Counted from the first letter of the stretch, positions 53,431-64,000 are shown. The stretch: 64,000 nt of DNA from Prevotella sp. P5-50 (GCF_002251295.1 NZ_NPJA01000013.1:1-64000), one strand, 5' to 3'. Program-made: numbers and translations. Notes: generated from the sequence alone by a model not told the origin.

Positions 53431-55491
53431 ATGATTACTCCAGAACTGCTCCATCCACAGTCAATTGTTGTCATCGGTGGTTCAAACAATGTCCACAAGC
53501 CAGGAGGTGCCATCGTGCGTAATATCCTGCAAGGCAACTATCAAGGCACACTACGTATTGTCAACCCAAAGGAAGACGAAGTACAAGGCATCAAAGTGTT
53601 TCACGATGCTAAAGAACTGCCACCTACAGAACTCGCCATACTGGTGATTCCAGCAAAACTATGCCCAGAAAGTGTGGAACTGCTTGCCAGCGAAAAAGAC
53701 ACAAAAGCCTTTATCATCATATCGGCTGGCTTTGGTGAAGAGACAAAAGCTGGAGCTGCAAGAGAGCAACGCATACTCGACACCTGTGAGCGATATGGGG
53801 CAGCACTCATCGGCCCCAACTGCATCGGACTGCTCAACAGAAATCATCATAGTGTGTTTACAAAACCTATCCCATCGCTTAATCCACAAGGTGTTGATTT
53901 CGTCAGCGGTTCGGGAGCTACTGCCGTATTCATCTTAGAGAGTGCCGTTATCAAAGGCCTACAATTTAACTCGGTATGGTCGATTGGCAACGGTAAACAA
54001 ATCGGTATAGAAGACGTGCTTCAATACATGGACGAACACTTCGACCCTAACACCGACTCGAAAGTCAAACTGCTCTATATCGAAAACATATCCAACCCCG
54101 ACAAACTGCTCTTCCATGCCTCATCACTTATTCGCAAAGGATGTCGCATTGCCGCTGTCAAAGCTGGAAGTAGTGAAAGCGGAAGCAGAGCAGCATCAAG
54201 CCATACAGGTGCCATTGCAAGTAGCGACTCGGCAGTAGAGGCACTCTTCCGTAAAGCAGGCATCGTGCGCTGCCATTCACGTGAGGAACTGACCACCGTG
54301 GGATGTATCTTCACCTTGCCACCATTGGCGGGCAAACGCTTCGCCATCGTCACCCACGCAGGAGGACCAGGCGTAATGCTGACCGATGCATTATCTAAAG
54401 GCGGACTGGAAGTTCCCAAGTTGGAAGGTCCTGTAGCAGAGGAACTCAAGAGCCAGTTGTTTGCAGGTTCGTCAGTAGCCAATCCTATCGACATATTGGC
54501 AACAGGAACCCCAGATCAATTGGGTATTACACTCGACTATTGCGATCAACGTTTCGACAATATCGATGCCATTGCTGTGATATACGGAACACCAGGTCTG
54601 ACCACACTCTATGAGGCCTACGAGGTACTACACAAAAAGATTAGCGAGTGTAAGAAGCCTATCTTCCCCATCCTACCCAGTCTGCATACCGCCGGACCAG
54701 AAGTGGCTGAGTTCTTGGCAAAAGGTCATGTAAACTTCAGCGACGAGGTGACTTTGGCTACTGCCCTCTCACAAGTGATGCGTACACCACAGCCAGCACC
54801 ACCTGAAATAGAACTCTTCGGCGTGGATGTGCCTAAGATACGCGAAATCATTAGCGGTATTACCGACAACGGATATGTGTCACCCGACATCGTCCACCAA
54901 CTACTGGAATGTGCCGGAATACCGATGGTACCCGAAATGGTAAGCGACGACAAACAAACTCTAATCGATTTTGCCAACCGCACAGGATATCCAGTAGTGG
55001 CGAAAGTAGTAGGACCCGTACACAAGAGTGATGTGGGCGGTGTGACACTCAACATCCGCACTCCTGAACATCTGGCATTGGAGTTTGACCGCATGATGAA
55101 TATCAAAGATGCGCAAGGCGTCATGGTACAGAAGATGCTGAAAGGTACCGAACTCTTCATCGGCGCTAAGTATGAAGAACGATTCGGACACGTAGTGCTC
55201 TGCGGATTGGGCGGTATCTTTGTAGAAGTATTGAAAGATGTACAAAGCGGACTTGCACCGCTATCATACGGCGAAGCATACTCGATGATACGCTCGCTAC
55301 GTGGCTATAAAATCATCAAAGGCACACGTGGACAACAAGGCATCAAAGAGCAGAAGTATGCAGAAATCATCGTGCGCTTATCTACACTACTGCGCTTTGC
55401 CACAGAGATAAAAGAGATGGACATCAACCCACTACTGGCTGACGCCGACGATATAGTGGCTGTAGATGCAAGAATACTTATAGAAAAATAA
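53431..55491 (+). CDS. Acetate/acyl-CoA ligase, ADP-forming
   Basis: 686 aa fusing both subunit types. A CoA-binding domain ([18 protein letters not shown], about 8-25) and succinyl-CoA-synthetase-like domains with the phosphohistidine region [15 protein letters not shown] (H near 251) are followed by an ATP-grasp domain from about 470 ([23 protein letters not shown]). It makes ATP from acetyl-CoA or another acyl-CoA plus ADP and phosphate, or runs in reverse. Fermentative Bacteroidales use such enzymes in acid formation. A promoter lies 27 bases upstream. The next gene starts 40 bases downstream, so co-transcription with it is possible. Confidence 0.9.
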   Translation: MITPELLHPQSIVVIGGSNNVHKPGGAIVRNILQGNYQGTLRIVNPKEDEVQGIKVFHDAKELPPTELAILVIPAKLCPESVELLASEKDTKAFIIISAGFGEETKAGAAREQRILDTCERYGAALIGPNCIGLLNRNHHSVFTKPIPSLNPQGVDFVSGSGATAVFILESAVIKGLQFNSVWSIGNGKQIGIEDVLQYMDEHFDPNTDSKVKLLYIENISNPDKLLFHASSLIRKGCRIAAVKAGSSESGSRAASSHTGAIASSDSAVEALFRKAGIVRCHSREELTTVGCIFTLPPLAGKRFAIVTHAGGPGVMLTDALSKGGLEVPKLEGPVAEELKSQLFAGSSVANPIDILATGTPDQLGITLDYCDQRFDNIDAIAVIYGTPGLTTLYEAYEVLHKKISECKKPIFPILPSLHTAGPEVAEFLAKGHVNFSDEVTLATALSQVMRTPQPAPPEIELFGVDVPKIREIISGITDNGYVSPDIVHQLLECAGIPMVPEMVSDDKQTLIDFANRTGYPVVAKVVGPVHKSDVGGVTLNIRTPEHLALEFDRMMNIKDAQGVMVQKMLKGTELFIGAKYEERFGHVVLCGLGGIFVEVLKDVQSGLAPLSYGEAYSMIRSLRGYKIIKGTRGQQGIKEQKYAEIIVRLSTLLRFATEIKEMDINPLLADADDIVAVDARILIEK

Positions 55492-55531
55492 CGAAATAAA
55501 TAATATTAACAACTATCAAAATCAATTGACG

Positions 55532-58027
55532 ATGGAAAACAAGCTCTATGGTCACTACAATGACCAACAACGTGAGTATGTCATCACAGACCCTAAGACC
55601 CCGTTTCCTTGGATAAACTATCTGGGCAACGAAGACTTCTTCTCACTCATCTCTAACACAGCAGGTGGATACAGTTTCTACAAAGACGCTAAGTTCCGCC
55701 GCATCACACGTTACCGCTACAACGGCGTACCAATGGACAACGGAGGACGCTACTTCTACATCAAGGATGGCGATACCGTGTGGAACCCAGGATGGAAGCC
55801 TTGCAAAACACCACTCGACTTCTACGAGTGCCGGCACGGTATGAACTACACACGCATTACTGGTGCAAAGAACGGTATAGAAGCCAGCGTACTATTCTTC
55901 GTTCCATTAAAGACATGGGCTGAAGTACAGCGCGTAACCTTGAAGAATACCACCAACGAAACTAAGCGTATCAAGCTCTTCTCGTTTGCTGAATGGTGTC
56001 TGTGGAATGCGGCTACCGACATGGAGAATTTCCAACGCAACTGGTCAACAGGTGAAGTGGAGATTGACGGTAGCGTTATCTACCATAAAACAGAATACAA
56101 AGAGCGCCGTAACCACTATGCATACTATGCTGTGGCTAATTCTAAAATCGACGGATATGATACAGACCGTGAGTCGTTCATCGGACTATACAACGAATTT
56201 TCAAACCCACAATGTGTCATGGCTGGCAAGCCAAGCAACAGCCTGGCACACGGATGGAGCCCTATTGCCTCACACTATATCGAGGTTGAACTGAAACCGG
56301 GTGAGACCAAAGACTATATCTTCATCCTCGGCTATGTAGAAAACGAACAAGACGAAAAGTTCTGCAAGGAAGATATCGAGCGCAAGAAAAAAGGTGAACT
56401 CATTTCTTCACAGGATAGCGACGTGACACTCGTCAACAAAACCAAAGCCAAGGCTACCATCGAGCGCTTCGCTACCGTAGAGGCTGTAGAGGCTGCTTTT
56501 GCTGAATTGCGCACCATGTGGGACGAACTACTCGATAAGTATGTAGTGAAGAGCGACGACGAGAACTTGAACAGAATGGTCAACATCTGGAACCAGTACC
56601 AATGTATGATTACCTTCAACTTCTCACGTTCTGCGTCATTCTTCGAAAGCGGCGTAGGACGTGGAATGGGATTCCGCGATTCCAACCAAGATCTTGTTGG
56701 CTTCGTTCATCAAGTACCAAGTCGTGCACGCCAGCGCATTATCGATATTGCATCAACACAATTCCCCGACGGAGGATGCTACCACCAATACCAACCACTC
56801 ACCAAGCGCGGCAACAACGACATCGGTGGCGGTTTCAACGACGACCCCATGTGGCTCATCTTCGGTACAGTTGCTTATATCAAAGAGACGGGCGATTTCT
56901 CAATTCTCGACGAAATGGTACCTTGGGACAACGAGCCTGGAACAGAAGTCACACTATTTGAGCACCTGAAAATATCATTCAACCACGTAGTCAACAACCT
57001 CGGTCCTCACGCTCTACCACTCATCGGACGTGCCGATTGGAACGACTGTCTCAACCTGAACTGTTTCTCATGGGATCCCAACGAGAGTTTCCAAACTACC
57101 GAAAACAAGACAGAAGGTTCAAAGGCAGAATCCCTCATGATTGCCGGCCTCTTTGTACTCTGCGGCAGACAGTATGTAGAACTCTGCAAACAGATTGGCA
57201 AGCCAGAAGAAGCAGATCGTGCACTCGGACATATTAATAATATGGTGAAGGCCGTAAAGGAACACGGATGGGATGGCGAATGGTATCTGCGTGCATACGA
57301 CTTCTATGGCAACAAGATTGGTTCTAACGAAAACGAGGAAGGAAAGATATTTATCGAGTCACAAGGATTCTGCACCATGGCAGGCATCGGACTTGAAGAA
57401 GGCATGTGCGACAAAGCAATCGACTCCTGCAAGAAATATCTCGACTGCGAACACGGTATGGTGCTCAACAATCCCGCATACACCACCTATCATGTGGAAA
57501 TGGGTGAGATTTCTTCATACCCCGCAGGATATAAAGAGAATGCAGGTATCTTCTGTCACAACAACCCATGGGTTATCATCGGAGAAACTGTTGCAGGACG
57601 CGGTAACGATGCATGGGAACTCTTCCGCAAGATTTGTCCTATGTACATCAAAGACCAAGACCTCCACAAGGTTGAACCATACGTCAACTGTCAGATGGTG
57701 GCAGGTAAAGATGCTGCTAAACCCGGTGAAGGAAAGAACTCATGGTTGACCGGTACTGCCGCATGGATGTGGTACACAGTCAGTCAGTTCCTATTGGGTA
57801 TCAAGCCTACATACGATGGTATTGAAATCGATCCTTGTCTCCCATCAGACATGAAGGAATATAGCATCAAACGTATTCTGCGCGGAGCCGAATTTGACAT
57901 CGTAGTCAAAAACCCACGCGGAAGCGAGAAGGGCGTGAAACAGATTACCGTTGATGGTCAACCCATCGAAGGAAACGTCATCCCCTGCACAGCAGGTAAG
58001 CACGCTGTAGTTGTGGAAATGGTATAA
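55532..58027 (+). CDS. GH94 glycoside phosphorylase, cellobiose phosphorylase-like
   Basis: 831 aa from the ATG at 55532 (a TTG two codons earlier is less likely). Cleaves cellobiose with phosphate to glucose-1-phosphate and glucose. The N-terminal beta-sandwich is followed by the (alpha/alpha)6 catalytic barrel, with the general acid Asp within [17 protein letters not shown] near 385-400 and [19 protein letters not shown] just after. Motifs and length are those of cellobiose phosphorylase rather than the larger cyclic-glucan enzymes. No signal peptide: it acts in the cytosol on imported disaccharide, yet no transporter is adjacent. Confidence 0.9.
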   Translation: MENKLYGHYNDQQREYVITDPKTPFPWINYLGNEDFFSLISNTAGGYSFYKDAKFRRITRYRYNGVPMDNGGRYFYIKDGDTVWNPGWKPCKTPLDFYECRHGMNYTRITGAKNGIEASVLFFVPLKTWAEVQRVTLKNTTNETKRIKLFSFAEWCLWNAATDMENFQRNWSTGEVEIDGSVIYHKTEYKERRNHYAYYAVANSKIDGYDTDRESFIGLYNEFSNPQCVMAGKPSNSLAHGWSPIASHYIEVELKPGETKDYIFILGYVENEQDEKFCKEDIERKKKGELISSQDSDVTLVNKTKAKATIERFATVEAVEAAFAELRTMWDELLDKYVVKSDDENLNRMVNIWNQYQCMITFNFSRSASFFESGVGRGMGFRDSNQDLVGFVHQVPSRARQRIIDIASTQFPDGGCYHQYQPLTKRGNNDIGGGFNDDPMWLIFGTVAYIKETGDFSILDEMVPWDNEPGTEVTLFEHLKISFNHVVNNLGPHALPLIGRADWNDCLNLNCFSWDPNESFQTTENKTEGSKAESLMIAGLFVLCGRQYVELCKQIGKPEEADRALGHINNMVKAVKEHGWDGEWYLRAYDFYGNKIGSNENEEGKIFIESQGFCTMAGIGLEEGMCDKAIDSCKKYLDCEHGMVLNNPAYTTYHVEMGEISSYPAGYKENAGIFCHNNPWVIIGETVAGRGNDAWELFRKICPMYIKDQDLHKVEPYVNCQMVAGKDAAKPGEGKNSWLTGTAAWMWYTVSQFLLGIKPTYDGIEIDPCLPSDMKEYSIKRILRGAEFDIVVKNPRGSEKGVKQITVDGQPIEGNVIPCTAGKHAVVVEMV

Positions 58028-58130
58028 TACACAACAATCAATAGGCCACGGTATCCAATTCAAATAGAGCATCGTAATTAGCAATCAAGCTATCCCAACA
58101 GTTGCTCGATACAATGGTCGATCTAACTTA

Positions 58131-58162
58131 AGAGCCAGTCTGAACAACATCAGACTGGCTCT
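58131..58162. terminator. Bidirectional terminator between the GH94 and trp genes
   Basis: A 13-bp perfect stem (AGAGCCAGTCTGA and its complement) with a 6-base loop, 103 bases past the GH94 stop and 31 bases past the trpG stop. T-rich only on the plus side. Confidence 0.8.
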
Positions 58163-58193
58163 TTCTTCAGCATATAGTCAACTGGAATTCCGA

Positions 58194-58763
58194 TTATTTA
58201 CCTAGTTCTAACCAATTGGCAAGCATAGCATGTCCATCGGGAGTCAGTACACTCTCTGGATGAAACTGAATGCCGCGAATGTCATACTGCCTATGGCGAA
58301 GTGCCATAATCTGACCGTCATCGCTCTCGGCAGTTATTTCTAAGCAATCAGGAAAATTCTCACGATCAACCACCCATGAATGATAACGTCCAACTTCTAT
58401 GCGACGAGGCAATCCGCGGAATATCGGATCATCTGCCACAATACTGCAAGGAGTGGCGATTCCATGATACACTTCCGAAAGATTGGCCAACTTACCACCA
58501 AACACTTCGCCAATAGCCTGATGACCCAGACACACACCAAGTATAGGTTTGCGACCAGCATAATGACGAATAACTGCCAGCAACAAACCTGCCTCAGAGG
58601 GAACACCCGGTCCGGGACTGAGGATAATCTTATCGTATTGTTCCAGTTGTTCCAATTGAAACTGGTCGTTACGTACTACGCTGACTGTTGCTCCCAACTC
58701 CTTCAACAAATGAGACAGATTGTAGGTAAACGAGTCGTAGTTGTCAATAATCACTATATTCAT
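58194..58763 (-). CDS. trpG: Anthranilate synthase component II (glutamine amidotransferase)
   Basis: 189 aa. Releases ammonia from glutamine for anthranilate synthesis; it may also serve aminodeoxychorismate synthesis. The class-I triad is present: catalytic Cys in GVCLGHQAIGE near 76-86, plus His and Glu in GIQFHPESVLTP near 165-176. The oxyanion region is LSPGPGVPSEAG near 48-59. Its ATG overlaps the trpE stop (ATGA). Last gene of the tryptophan operon in this window. Confidence 0.95.
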   Translation of the reverse strand: MNIVIIDNYDSFTYNLSHLLKELGATVSVVRNDQFQLEQLEQYDKIILSPGPGVPSEAGLLLAVIRHYAGRKPILGVCLGHQAIGEVFGGKLANLSEVYHGIATPCSIVADDPIFRGLPRRIEVGRYHSWVVDRENFPDCLEITAESDDGQIMALRHRQYDIRGIQFHPESVLTPDGHAMLANWLELGK

Positions 58764-60184
58764 AATTCTTCTGCCATTCGGATGGCCTTGACAAGGGCAC
58801 CCAGTTTATTATTACATTCTTCTAACTCATAGTTGTCATTACTCTTGGCAACCACACCACTTCCAGCCTGGAACCACAGTTCGCCATTGCGACTGATAAA
58901 GGTTCGGATGACAATAGCTTGGTTTAAGTCGCCATTGAGCGATATACTACCTATACATCCGCCATAGGCTCCACGATTATGGGGCTCCAGTTCGCTTATA
59001 ATCTGCATGGCACGTACCTTAGGCGCACCACTCAATGTACCCGCAGGAAAAGTATCGATAAAGGTACGGATGGTATTAGCTCCCTCGTCAAGCGTACCGC
59101 TAACACGGCTGACAAGATGAATGACATGACTGTAGAACTGCATATCCTTATAGAAATCAACTTTGACATCATGACAGTTGCGGCTCAGATCATTACGTGC
59201 CAGATCAACCAACATGACATGTTCGGCATTCTCCTTTGGGTCGTTACGTAGAAACTCGGCATTCTTCCGATCCTGTTCTGTATTGCCTGTACGACGGGTT
59301 GTGCCAGCAATAGGGTCTATATAAGCCTTATTGCCCACGATGCGGTTATGGGTTTCGGGTGAGGAACCGAAGATACGAAACCCACCGAAATCAAAGTAGA
59401 ACAAATAGGGCGAAGGATTGATGCTACGCAAAGCGCGATACAGTTTGAAGTCATCACCCTCATAGCGCTGTACAAAACGGCGACTGACCACTATCTGAAA
59501 CACATCTCCACGCATACAATGTTCCACACATCTACGGATGTTAGCCTTATGTTCCTCATCGGTCAACGTAGATGTTGTATCGCCAACAGGATGAAAATCA
59601 TAGGCTTTGACCGACGCCTTGTTGATGGCGCGCAGCAACATATCCATCTCAGAAGTATCATCAGGTCGTTCGCCAAGTGTGACAAGCGTCATGGTATTGT
59701 TAAAATGGTCGAACACAATAACATCGCGGAAGAGCACATAATAGATATCTGGGGCATCATTTTTCTCCATCGTTGTGTCACGCACAGCAATATTCTCAAA
59801 ATAGCGCACAGCGTTAAACGACGTAAAGCCATAGAGTCCACAGTATTCCTGTCCTTCTCCACAAACGTGAAACGAATGTATAAAACGGTCAATGGCATCG
59901 GCGATAGCCAGTTTGCAACGGTCTCCATCATCGGTTCGTGGTAGCGTTTTCTGTTGGTTGGTACCATCGGGATATTTACAGGTCACCACTCCATGTCCTA
60001 TAGCAATACTTGCCAAAGGATGAACACCAATAAACGAACGCGCATTGTCATTAGCATGATAGTCAGAGCTCTCCATCAGCGCCGACTGTGGATAGAGGTC
60101 TCGCAAGCGCATATAGACCCCAACGGGTGTATGCAGGTCGGCCAGAATATGCCGACAATAGGTTGTATAGTTAAAAGTTTCCAT
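58760..60184 (-). CDS. trpE: Anthranilate synthase component I
   Basis: 474 aa from the ATG at 60184. Chorismate plus ammonia to anthranilate. The C-terminal chorismate-binding domain has RRFVQRYEGDDFKLYRALRSINPSPY, GSSPETHNRI, DPIAGTTRRTG, HVMLVDLARNDL and GTLSGAPKVRAM, all intact. The N-terminal regulatory part is shorter than in the E. coli enzyme, and I could not point to the LLES feedback motif with confidence. It overlaps trpB by 14 bases. Confidence 0.95.
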   Translation of the reverse strand: METFNYTTYCRHILADLHTPVGVYMRLRDLYPQSALMESSDYHANDNARSFIGVHPLASIAIGHGVVTCKYPDGTNQQKTLPRTDDGDRCKLAIADAIDRFIHSFHVCGEGQEYCGLYGFTSFNAVRYFENIAVRDTTMEKNDAPDIYYVLFRDVIVFDHFNNTMTLVTLGERPDDTSEMDMLLRAINKASVKAYDFHPVGDTTSTLTDEEHKANIRRCVEHCMRGDVFQIVVSRRFVQRYEGDDFKLYRALRSINPSPYLFYFDFGGFRIFGSSPETHNRIVGNKAYIDPIAGTTRRTGNTEQDRKNAEFLRNDPKENAEHVMLVDLARNDLSRNCHDVKVDFYKDMQFYSHVIHLVSRVSGTLDEGANTIRTFIDTFPAGTLSGAPKVRAMQIISELEPHNRGAYGGCIGSISLNGDLNQAIVIRTFISRNGELWFQAGSGVVAKSNDNYELEECNNKLGALVKAIRMAEEL

Positions 60185-61379
60185 ATTCTTTAGCCATTGA
60201 TTTGTTACTGAGATAGGTTTCCACATCCTTATCACCGCGTCCGCTGACGGTCAGCACTACCACATCATCGGGTTTGAACAAATGTTTCATCTTGGCAAGT
60301 GCCGCAACAGCATGAGCACTCTCAATAGCAGGAATAATACCCTCCATACGAGTCAGTTCATAACCGGCATAGATGGCCTCATCATCATTAACAGCCAAAA
60401 TATGGCTTCTGCCACGCGTTGCTAAATCTGCATGCATCGGTCCAATACCAGGGTAGTCCAGTCCGGCACTAATGGTAAAGGCCTCTTTAATCTGTCCACC
60501 ATCGGTCTGCATCACCAAAGTTCGTGCGCCATGTATGATTCCCTCGGTACCACAGTGCATTGTGGCAGCAGTATAGTCGGTATCAATACCATGTCCGGCG
60601 GCCTCAGCCAGATAGATTTGCACGCGGTCGTCATCAATATAATGGTAGATAGTACCTGCGGCATTTGAACCACCTCCCACACAAGCAATAAGATAGTCAG
60701 GATGGTCACGACCAACCTTTTCTTCCAATTGTACTTTGAGTTCCTCACTGATAACACTCTGCAAACGGGCAACGATATCAGGATAAGGATGTGGTCCCAT
60801 CGTGCTACCTACTATATAGAAGGTATCTTGCGGATGACAACACCAGTCGCGAATAGCTTCTGAACAAGCATCACTCAATGTCATATTGCCAGTACGTACA
60901 GGATGTACTTTGGCGCCCAGCATGCGCATACGTTCCACATTAGTATGTTGACGCTCTACGTCAGTTGCTCCCATGAATATCTCACACTCCATATTCATCA
61001 GGGCACATACCGTTGCCGTTGCCACGCCATGCTGTCCAGCACCGGTTTCAGCAATAATGCGCGTCTTCCCCATACGCTTAGCCATCAGAATTTGTCCCAC
61101 GGTATTATTAATCTTATGTGCACCAGTATGGTTCAAATCCTCACGTTTCAGATAGAGTTGGCAACCATATCGTTCGCTCATGCGCTTAGCATAGTACAGA
61201 GGTGACGGACGTCCTACGTAATCACGCAACAGCGCATAGTATTCGCGGCGAAAGTCCTCACTTTCCAGAATAGGGCGATAAGCCTGCTGCAAATCAGTTA
61301 CACATTTATATAAGATTTCGGGAACGTAGGCTCCGCCAAACTTTCCGAAGAATCCTTTCTCGTCAACTTGATATTTCAT
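60171..61379 (-). CDS. trpB: Tryptophan synthase beta subunit
   Basis: 402 aa. PLP enzyme joining indole and serine. The PLP lysine lies in NHTGAHKINNTVGQ near 90, followed by GAGQHGVATATVCALM and, later, CVGGGSNAAGTIY near 233-245, the phosphate loop. A TrpB1-type protein of normal length. It lies 36 bases after trpA. Confidence 0.96.
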   Translation of the reverse strand: MKYQVDEKGFFGKFGGAYVPEILYKCVTDLQQAYRPILESEDFRREYYALLRDYVGRPSPLYYAKRMSERYGCQLYLKREDLNHTGAHKINNTVGQILMAKRMGKTRIIAETGAGQHGVATATVCALMNMECEIFMGATDVERQHTNVERMRMLGAKVHPVRTGNMTLSDACSEAIRDWCCHPQDTFYIVGSTMGPHPYPDIVARLQSVISEELKVQLEEKVGRDHPDYLIACVGGGSNAAGTIYHYIDDDRVQIYLAEAAGHGIDTDYTAATMHCGTEGIIHGARTLVMQTDGGQIKEAFTISAGLDYPGIGPMHADLATRGRSHILAVNDDEAIYAGYELTRMEGIIPAIESAHAVAALAKMKHLFKPDDVVVLTVSGRGDKDVETYLSNKSMAKEYGNF

Positions 61380-61415
61380 ATTGTATAGATGTTATAGTAT
61401 GGATAATGGTCTGTT

Positions 61416-62192
61416 TTATTTTTGAAGAGCTTCATAGAGTGCATCGAGTGCTTGATTGGCATTAGCAGTTTCTCTGAGTAGCGTCACAAACTTGCTACCG
61501 ATAATAGCTCCTGCTGCATTCTGTTGCGCACTCTCTAAGGTCTGTTTGTTGCTGATGCCAAACCCTATCATGCGCGGATTGCGCAAATGCATATTATTGA
61601 TGCGGTTGAAATAGGCAAGTTTAGCCTCATCGAAACTGTTTTGCGCACCAGTAATGGCAGCCGAACTGACCATATAAATAAAACCGTCAGTATGTTCATC
61701 GATGAATCGGATGCGCTCTTCACTGGTTTCAGGTGTAATCATCATGATAACTCGAATGTCATAACGGTCGGCAATAGGTTTGACCACATTCAGATAATCA
61801 TCGAAAGGCAGATCAGGAATGATGGTTCCACTGATACCGCTTTCAGCACAACGACTGAAATAGGTTTCATATCCCATATGCATAACGGGATTCAGATAAC
61901 CCATCAATACCAGTGGTATTGTGACTTCATCCTTGATGGCAGCCAACTGGCGCAACAGCAGATCGAGTGTCATGCCGTTTTTCAATGCTACAGTACCAGC
62001 ACTCTGAATGACAGGACCATCTGCCAATGGGTCACTAAAGGGCATACCCACTTCTATCATATCGATGCCACGACGCTGCATGGTCTTGATGACATCTGCT
62101 GTATTGTCAATATCTGGACAGCCTGCACAGAAATACAACGATAGCAGTTTGCGCCGACTGGCATTTTGGAAAAGTTGATTTATCTTGTTCAT
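61416..62192 (-). CDS. trpA: Tryptophan synthase alpha subunit
   Basis: 258 aa. Splits indole-3-glycerol phosphate and channels indole to TrpB. The catalytic Glu is in MIEVGMPFSDPLADGP near 45-60, and the catalytic Asp is in the PDLPFDDYLN segment near 126-131. The phosphate site near 212 (GFGISNKQTL) is intact. 60 bases separate it from trpF; no promoter seen in that gap. Confidence 0.96.
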   Translation of the reverse strand: MNKINQLFQNASRRKLLSLYFCAGCPDIDNTADVIKTMQRRGIDMIEVGMPFSDPLADGPVIQSAGTVALKNGMTLDLLLRQLAAIKDEVTIPLVLMGYLNPVMHMGYETYFSRCAESGISGTIIPDLPFDDYLNVVKPIADRYDIRVIMMITPETSEERIRFIDEHTDGFIYMVSSAAITGAQNSFDEAKLAYFNRINNMHLRNPRMIGFGISNKQTLESAQQNAAGAIIGSKFVTLLRETANANQALDALYEALQK

Positions 62193-62252
62193 TGTTTTTT
62201 ATTCTTGTCGATGTTGTCGGAGTACCAACTCCTTATTTATTATTAATGTATA

Positions 62253-62876
62253 TCACAATATTTCGCGAACAGTTTGCAGATATTGCTTGAGTAGCGCCAC
62301 ATCTTTATGACCAGGTGCTACTTCAAAACAACTGTTGAGATCGATACCACACCATCGTGGATGTTGGAAGCGGAGTAGCTCTTCGGTGTTGTGCATGCCA
62401 AGTCCGCCACTCAATAGGAAAGGTGTAGTTCCCTTGTAATGACGCAACACCTCCCAGTCAAAACATTTTCCACTACCTCCATAATCTGGAGTCTTTGTAT
62501 CGAATACGAAGTAATCTACAATTCCATCGTATGCGCCACATTGTTTCAAGTCGTTGACAGATGCCACACTGACAGCCTTGAGTAGCAATTCCACCCCATT
62601 CGTTTTCAGCCGACGACAAAATTCCGGTGTCTCTTGACCATGAAGTTGCACGCCATTGAGGTTGTAATCATTGATACATTGCAGAATATGCATTACCGAA
62701 TCATTAACAAATACACCAATACGCTCCACACCGGCATCCGCCTCACAACGTGATACAGGACGACTGACGCAACGGGGAGATTTCTGATAGAAGATGAATC
62801 CCATCATATGAATACCCAACTGGGCTACTTGACGGATATTATCGGCATCGCGCATACCACATACTTTAACGATCAT
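62253..62876 (-). CDS. trpF: Phosphoribosylanthranilate isomerase
   Basis: 207 aa. Third step of tryptophan synthesis. The catalytic Cys is in VKVCGMRDADNI (residue 6), the catalytic Asp in FVFDTKTPDYGGSGKCFDW near 125-145, and the phosphate-binding end LSGGLGMHNTEE near 155. Its ATG overlaps the trpC stop by four bases. Confidence 0.96.
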   Translation of the reverse strand: MIVKVCGMRDADNIRQVAQLGIHMMGFIFYQKSPRCVSRPVSRCEADAGVERIGVFVNDSVMHILQCINDYNLNGVQLHGQETPEFCRRLKTNGVELLLKAVSVASVNDLKQCGAYDGIVDYFVFDTKTPDYGGSGKCFDWEVLRHYKGTTPFLLSGGLGMHNTEELLRFQHPRWCGIDLNSCFEVAPGHKDVALLKQYLQTVREIL

Positions 62877-63679
62877 CGTGCCAAATCTTTGATAAACGCA
62901 TCAAGAGCAAGTCCTGGATGTTCTTGTTTCATAAACTGTTCACCCATTAGAAATCCGCGATAGCCGGCAAGTCGAAGGCTATTGACCGTTTCGGGATTGG
63001 AGAGTCCACTTTCGCTGACCTTGCATCCTTCTTTTGGTAAACGGCTTGCCATGTGAAAACTGTTTTCCACATCAGTCACAAAACTTCCCAGATTACGATT
63101 GTTGATACCGTAAAGATCAGGAGCGAGGTCGGCATAATCGAGGTCGCGCTCACCATGCATCTCCAACAACACTTCCATTCCTAAATTGTGAGCTTCACGA
63201 CACAGTTGACTGCAAGTATCATGGTCGATGGCTGCAGCTATTAGCAATACGGCAGAAGCTCCACAGCGACGAGCTTGTAACAACTGGTATTCGTCAATCA
63301 CAAAATTCTTGTAAAGCACAGGGATTGTTACCCCACTCTGTCTCGCATCAACAATAAACGAGTCGTTACCGCCAAAATAAGTCTCATCGGTCAAGATACT
63401 CAAAGCGGCAGCACCATGCTGTTGATACGAGAGGGGAACCTCTGTTGCCAGTGCCGACTGGTGTATCCAACCTTTAGATGGTGAACGACGCTTGAACTCG
63501 GCAATAATGCCCGAAGTAGAATCTATAAGCGCTTTACGCATACTGCCACCCTCTGCCTGCTGTCCTTTGCTTTCCATCAGCCGATCGACCTCAGTAGCAA
63601 GTTTCCTTAATGGCATAATTTGGCGGTTGCGCTCATTCTCAATTCGCTTATGGGCGATGATCTCTTCCAGAATATCCAT
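62873..63679 (-). CDS. trpC: Indole-3-glycerol-phosphate synthase
   Basis: 268 aa from the ATG at 63679 (MDILEEIIAHKR). Motifs: IIAEFKRRSPSKGWI (near 58-72), SILTDETYFGG, LYKNFVIDEYQLLQARRCGA, GINNRNLGSFVTD (near 190) and VSESGL (near 217). It follows trpD by only 4 bases. The frame to 63757 overlaps trpD. Confidence 0.96.
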   Translation of the reverse strand: MDILEEIIAHKRIENERNRQIMPLRKLATEVDRLMESKGQQAEGGSMRKALIDSTSGIIAEFKRRSPSKGWIHQSALATEVPLSYQQHGAAALSILTDETYFGGNDSFIVDARQSGVTIPVLYKNFVIDEYQLLQARRCGASAVLLIAAAIDHDTCSQLCREAHNLGMEVLLEMHGERDLDYADLAPDLYGINNRNLGSFVTDVENSFHMASRLPKEGCKVSESGLSNPETVNSLRLAGYRGFLMGEQFMKQEHPGLALDAFIKDLAR

Positions 63680-63683
63680 AGCA

Positions 63684-64000
63684 TCAATTGCGGTTGAGTT
63701 CCACAAACTTACGGAATGTAGCAAGAGCTTTTCCACTGTCAATACTCTCACGGGCAATATCTATACATTCCTCAATGCTCTTACTACCCTTTTCCATGAC
63801 TTGAATACCAAAGGCAGCATTGGCAAGTACAATATTCTTTTGTGCGGGCAAAGCACGGTTTTCAAGTACAGCATCGAATATTTCCTTCGCCTCTTCCTCT
63901 GTGGCACCACCTTTAAGTTCTTCCGGACTTGCAACAGCAAAGCCAAGATCTTCAGGCCGGAACACCCGTTCATAGTCGTTGGTAGTCACTTTAAAGTCGC
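63684..64000 (-). CDS. trpD: Anthranilate phosphoribosyltransferase, C-terminal part (cut by the window edge)
   Basis: About 105 codons of the C-terminal end; the rest lies beyond base 64000. Visible features: DYERVFRPEDLGF, the LKGGATEEEAKEIFDAVL segment, NIVLANAAFGIQVM and the C-terminal helix SIEECIDIARESIDSGKAL. These match the C-terminal domain of TrpD, which transfers phosphoribose to anthranilate. The start cannot be given. Confidence 0.93.
   Translation of the reverse strand, partial: DFKVTTNDYERVFRPEDLGFAVASPEELKGGATEEEAKEIFDAVLENRALPAQKNIVLANAAFGIQVMEKGSKSIEECIDIARESIDSGKALATFRKFVELNRN

Overview
The window reads as a chromosome segment from a Bacteroidales bacterium, most likely Prevotella or a close relative (Segatella/Hoylesella type). 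The evidence is the promoter class and the gene content. At least ten intergenic regions carry the Bacteroidetes promoter (TTTG about 19-20 bp upstream of TAnnTTTG), and genes rarely have Shine-Dalgarno sequences. The gene set includes an ECF sigma factor paired with an anti-sigma/beta-barrel-like protein, a DUF1573 protein, a large alpha-2-macroglobulin, carboxynorspermidine synthase and a methylmalonyl-CoA-associated GTPase. Base composition looks fairly even along the window.

Layout. (1) 1-310: promoter and leader of a minus-strand ribosomal RNA operon whose 16S gene lies off the left edge. (2) 600-13,700: core genes, namely PBP1A, an ECF sigma/membrane-protein pair, a lipoprotein, mnmA, a conserved unknown, carboxynorspermidine synthase, recA, a secreted unknown and dnaK with a sigma-54-like promoter. 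(3) 13,800-32,650: an accessory island with no integrase, bounded by broken genes. Its core is a tight minus-strand operon (27,726 to 14,381): XRE regulator, AlbA_2 ATPase-like protein, HNH-like small ORF, JetA-JetB-JetC-JetD (a Wadjet plasmid-restriction SMC system), a PLD-nuclease/DEAD-helicase/DUF3427 protein, a MutT-like Nudix enzyme and a second AlbA_2 protein. Next come an AAA_14 ATPase, a macro-domain protein, several gene fragments and an array of nine 23-bp palindromic repeats. (4) 32,670-40,150: core metabolism, with divergent threonine catabolism genes (tdh/kbl), murQ, rfbC, a cytidylyltransferase-GHMP kinase fusion overlapping a FucP-like sugar transporter, and tRNA-Ser(GGA). (5) 40,284-53,318, all minus strand: tatD, polyprenyl synthase, a TonB-like protein, ispH, meaB, DUF1573, alpha-2-macroglobulin and a MATE exporter. 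(6) 53,431-58,027 plus strand: ADP-forming acyl-CoA synthetase and a GH94 cellobiose phosphorylase. (7) 58,194-64,000 minus strand: tryptophan operon in the order trpD-C-F-A-B-E-G, with trpD cut by the right edge.

The strongest candidate for an undescribed system is the island operon. It joins a complete Wadjet module (loop-extruding SMC, kleisin, MukE-like protein and Toprim nuclease) to a phospholipase-D-type helicase and a nucleotide-pool hydrolase, with overlaps or gaps of only a few bases, and it has AlbA_2 proteins with 12-bp in-frame repeats at both ends. Other points worth a look are the palindromic repeat array, dispersed repeats that carry a complete promoter, several apparently leaderless genes, the sigma-54-like dnaK promoter, and the sugar nucleotidyltransferase-kinase fusion.
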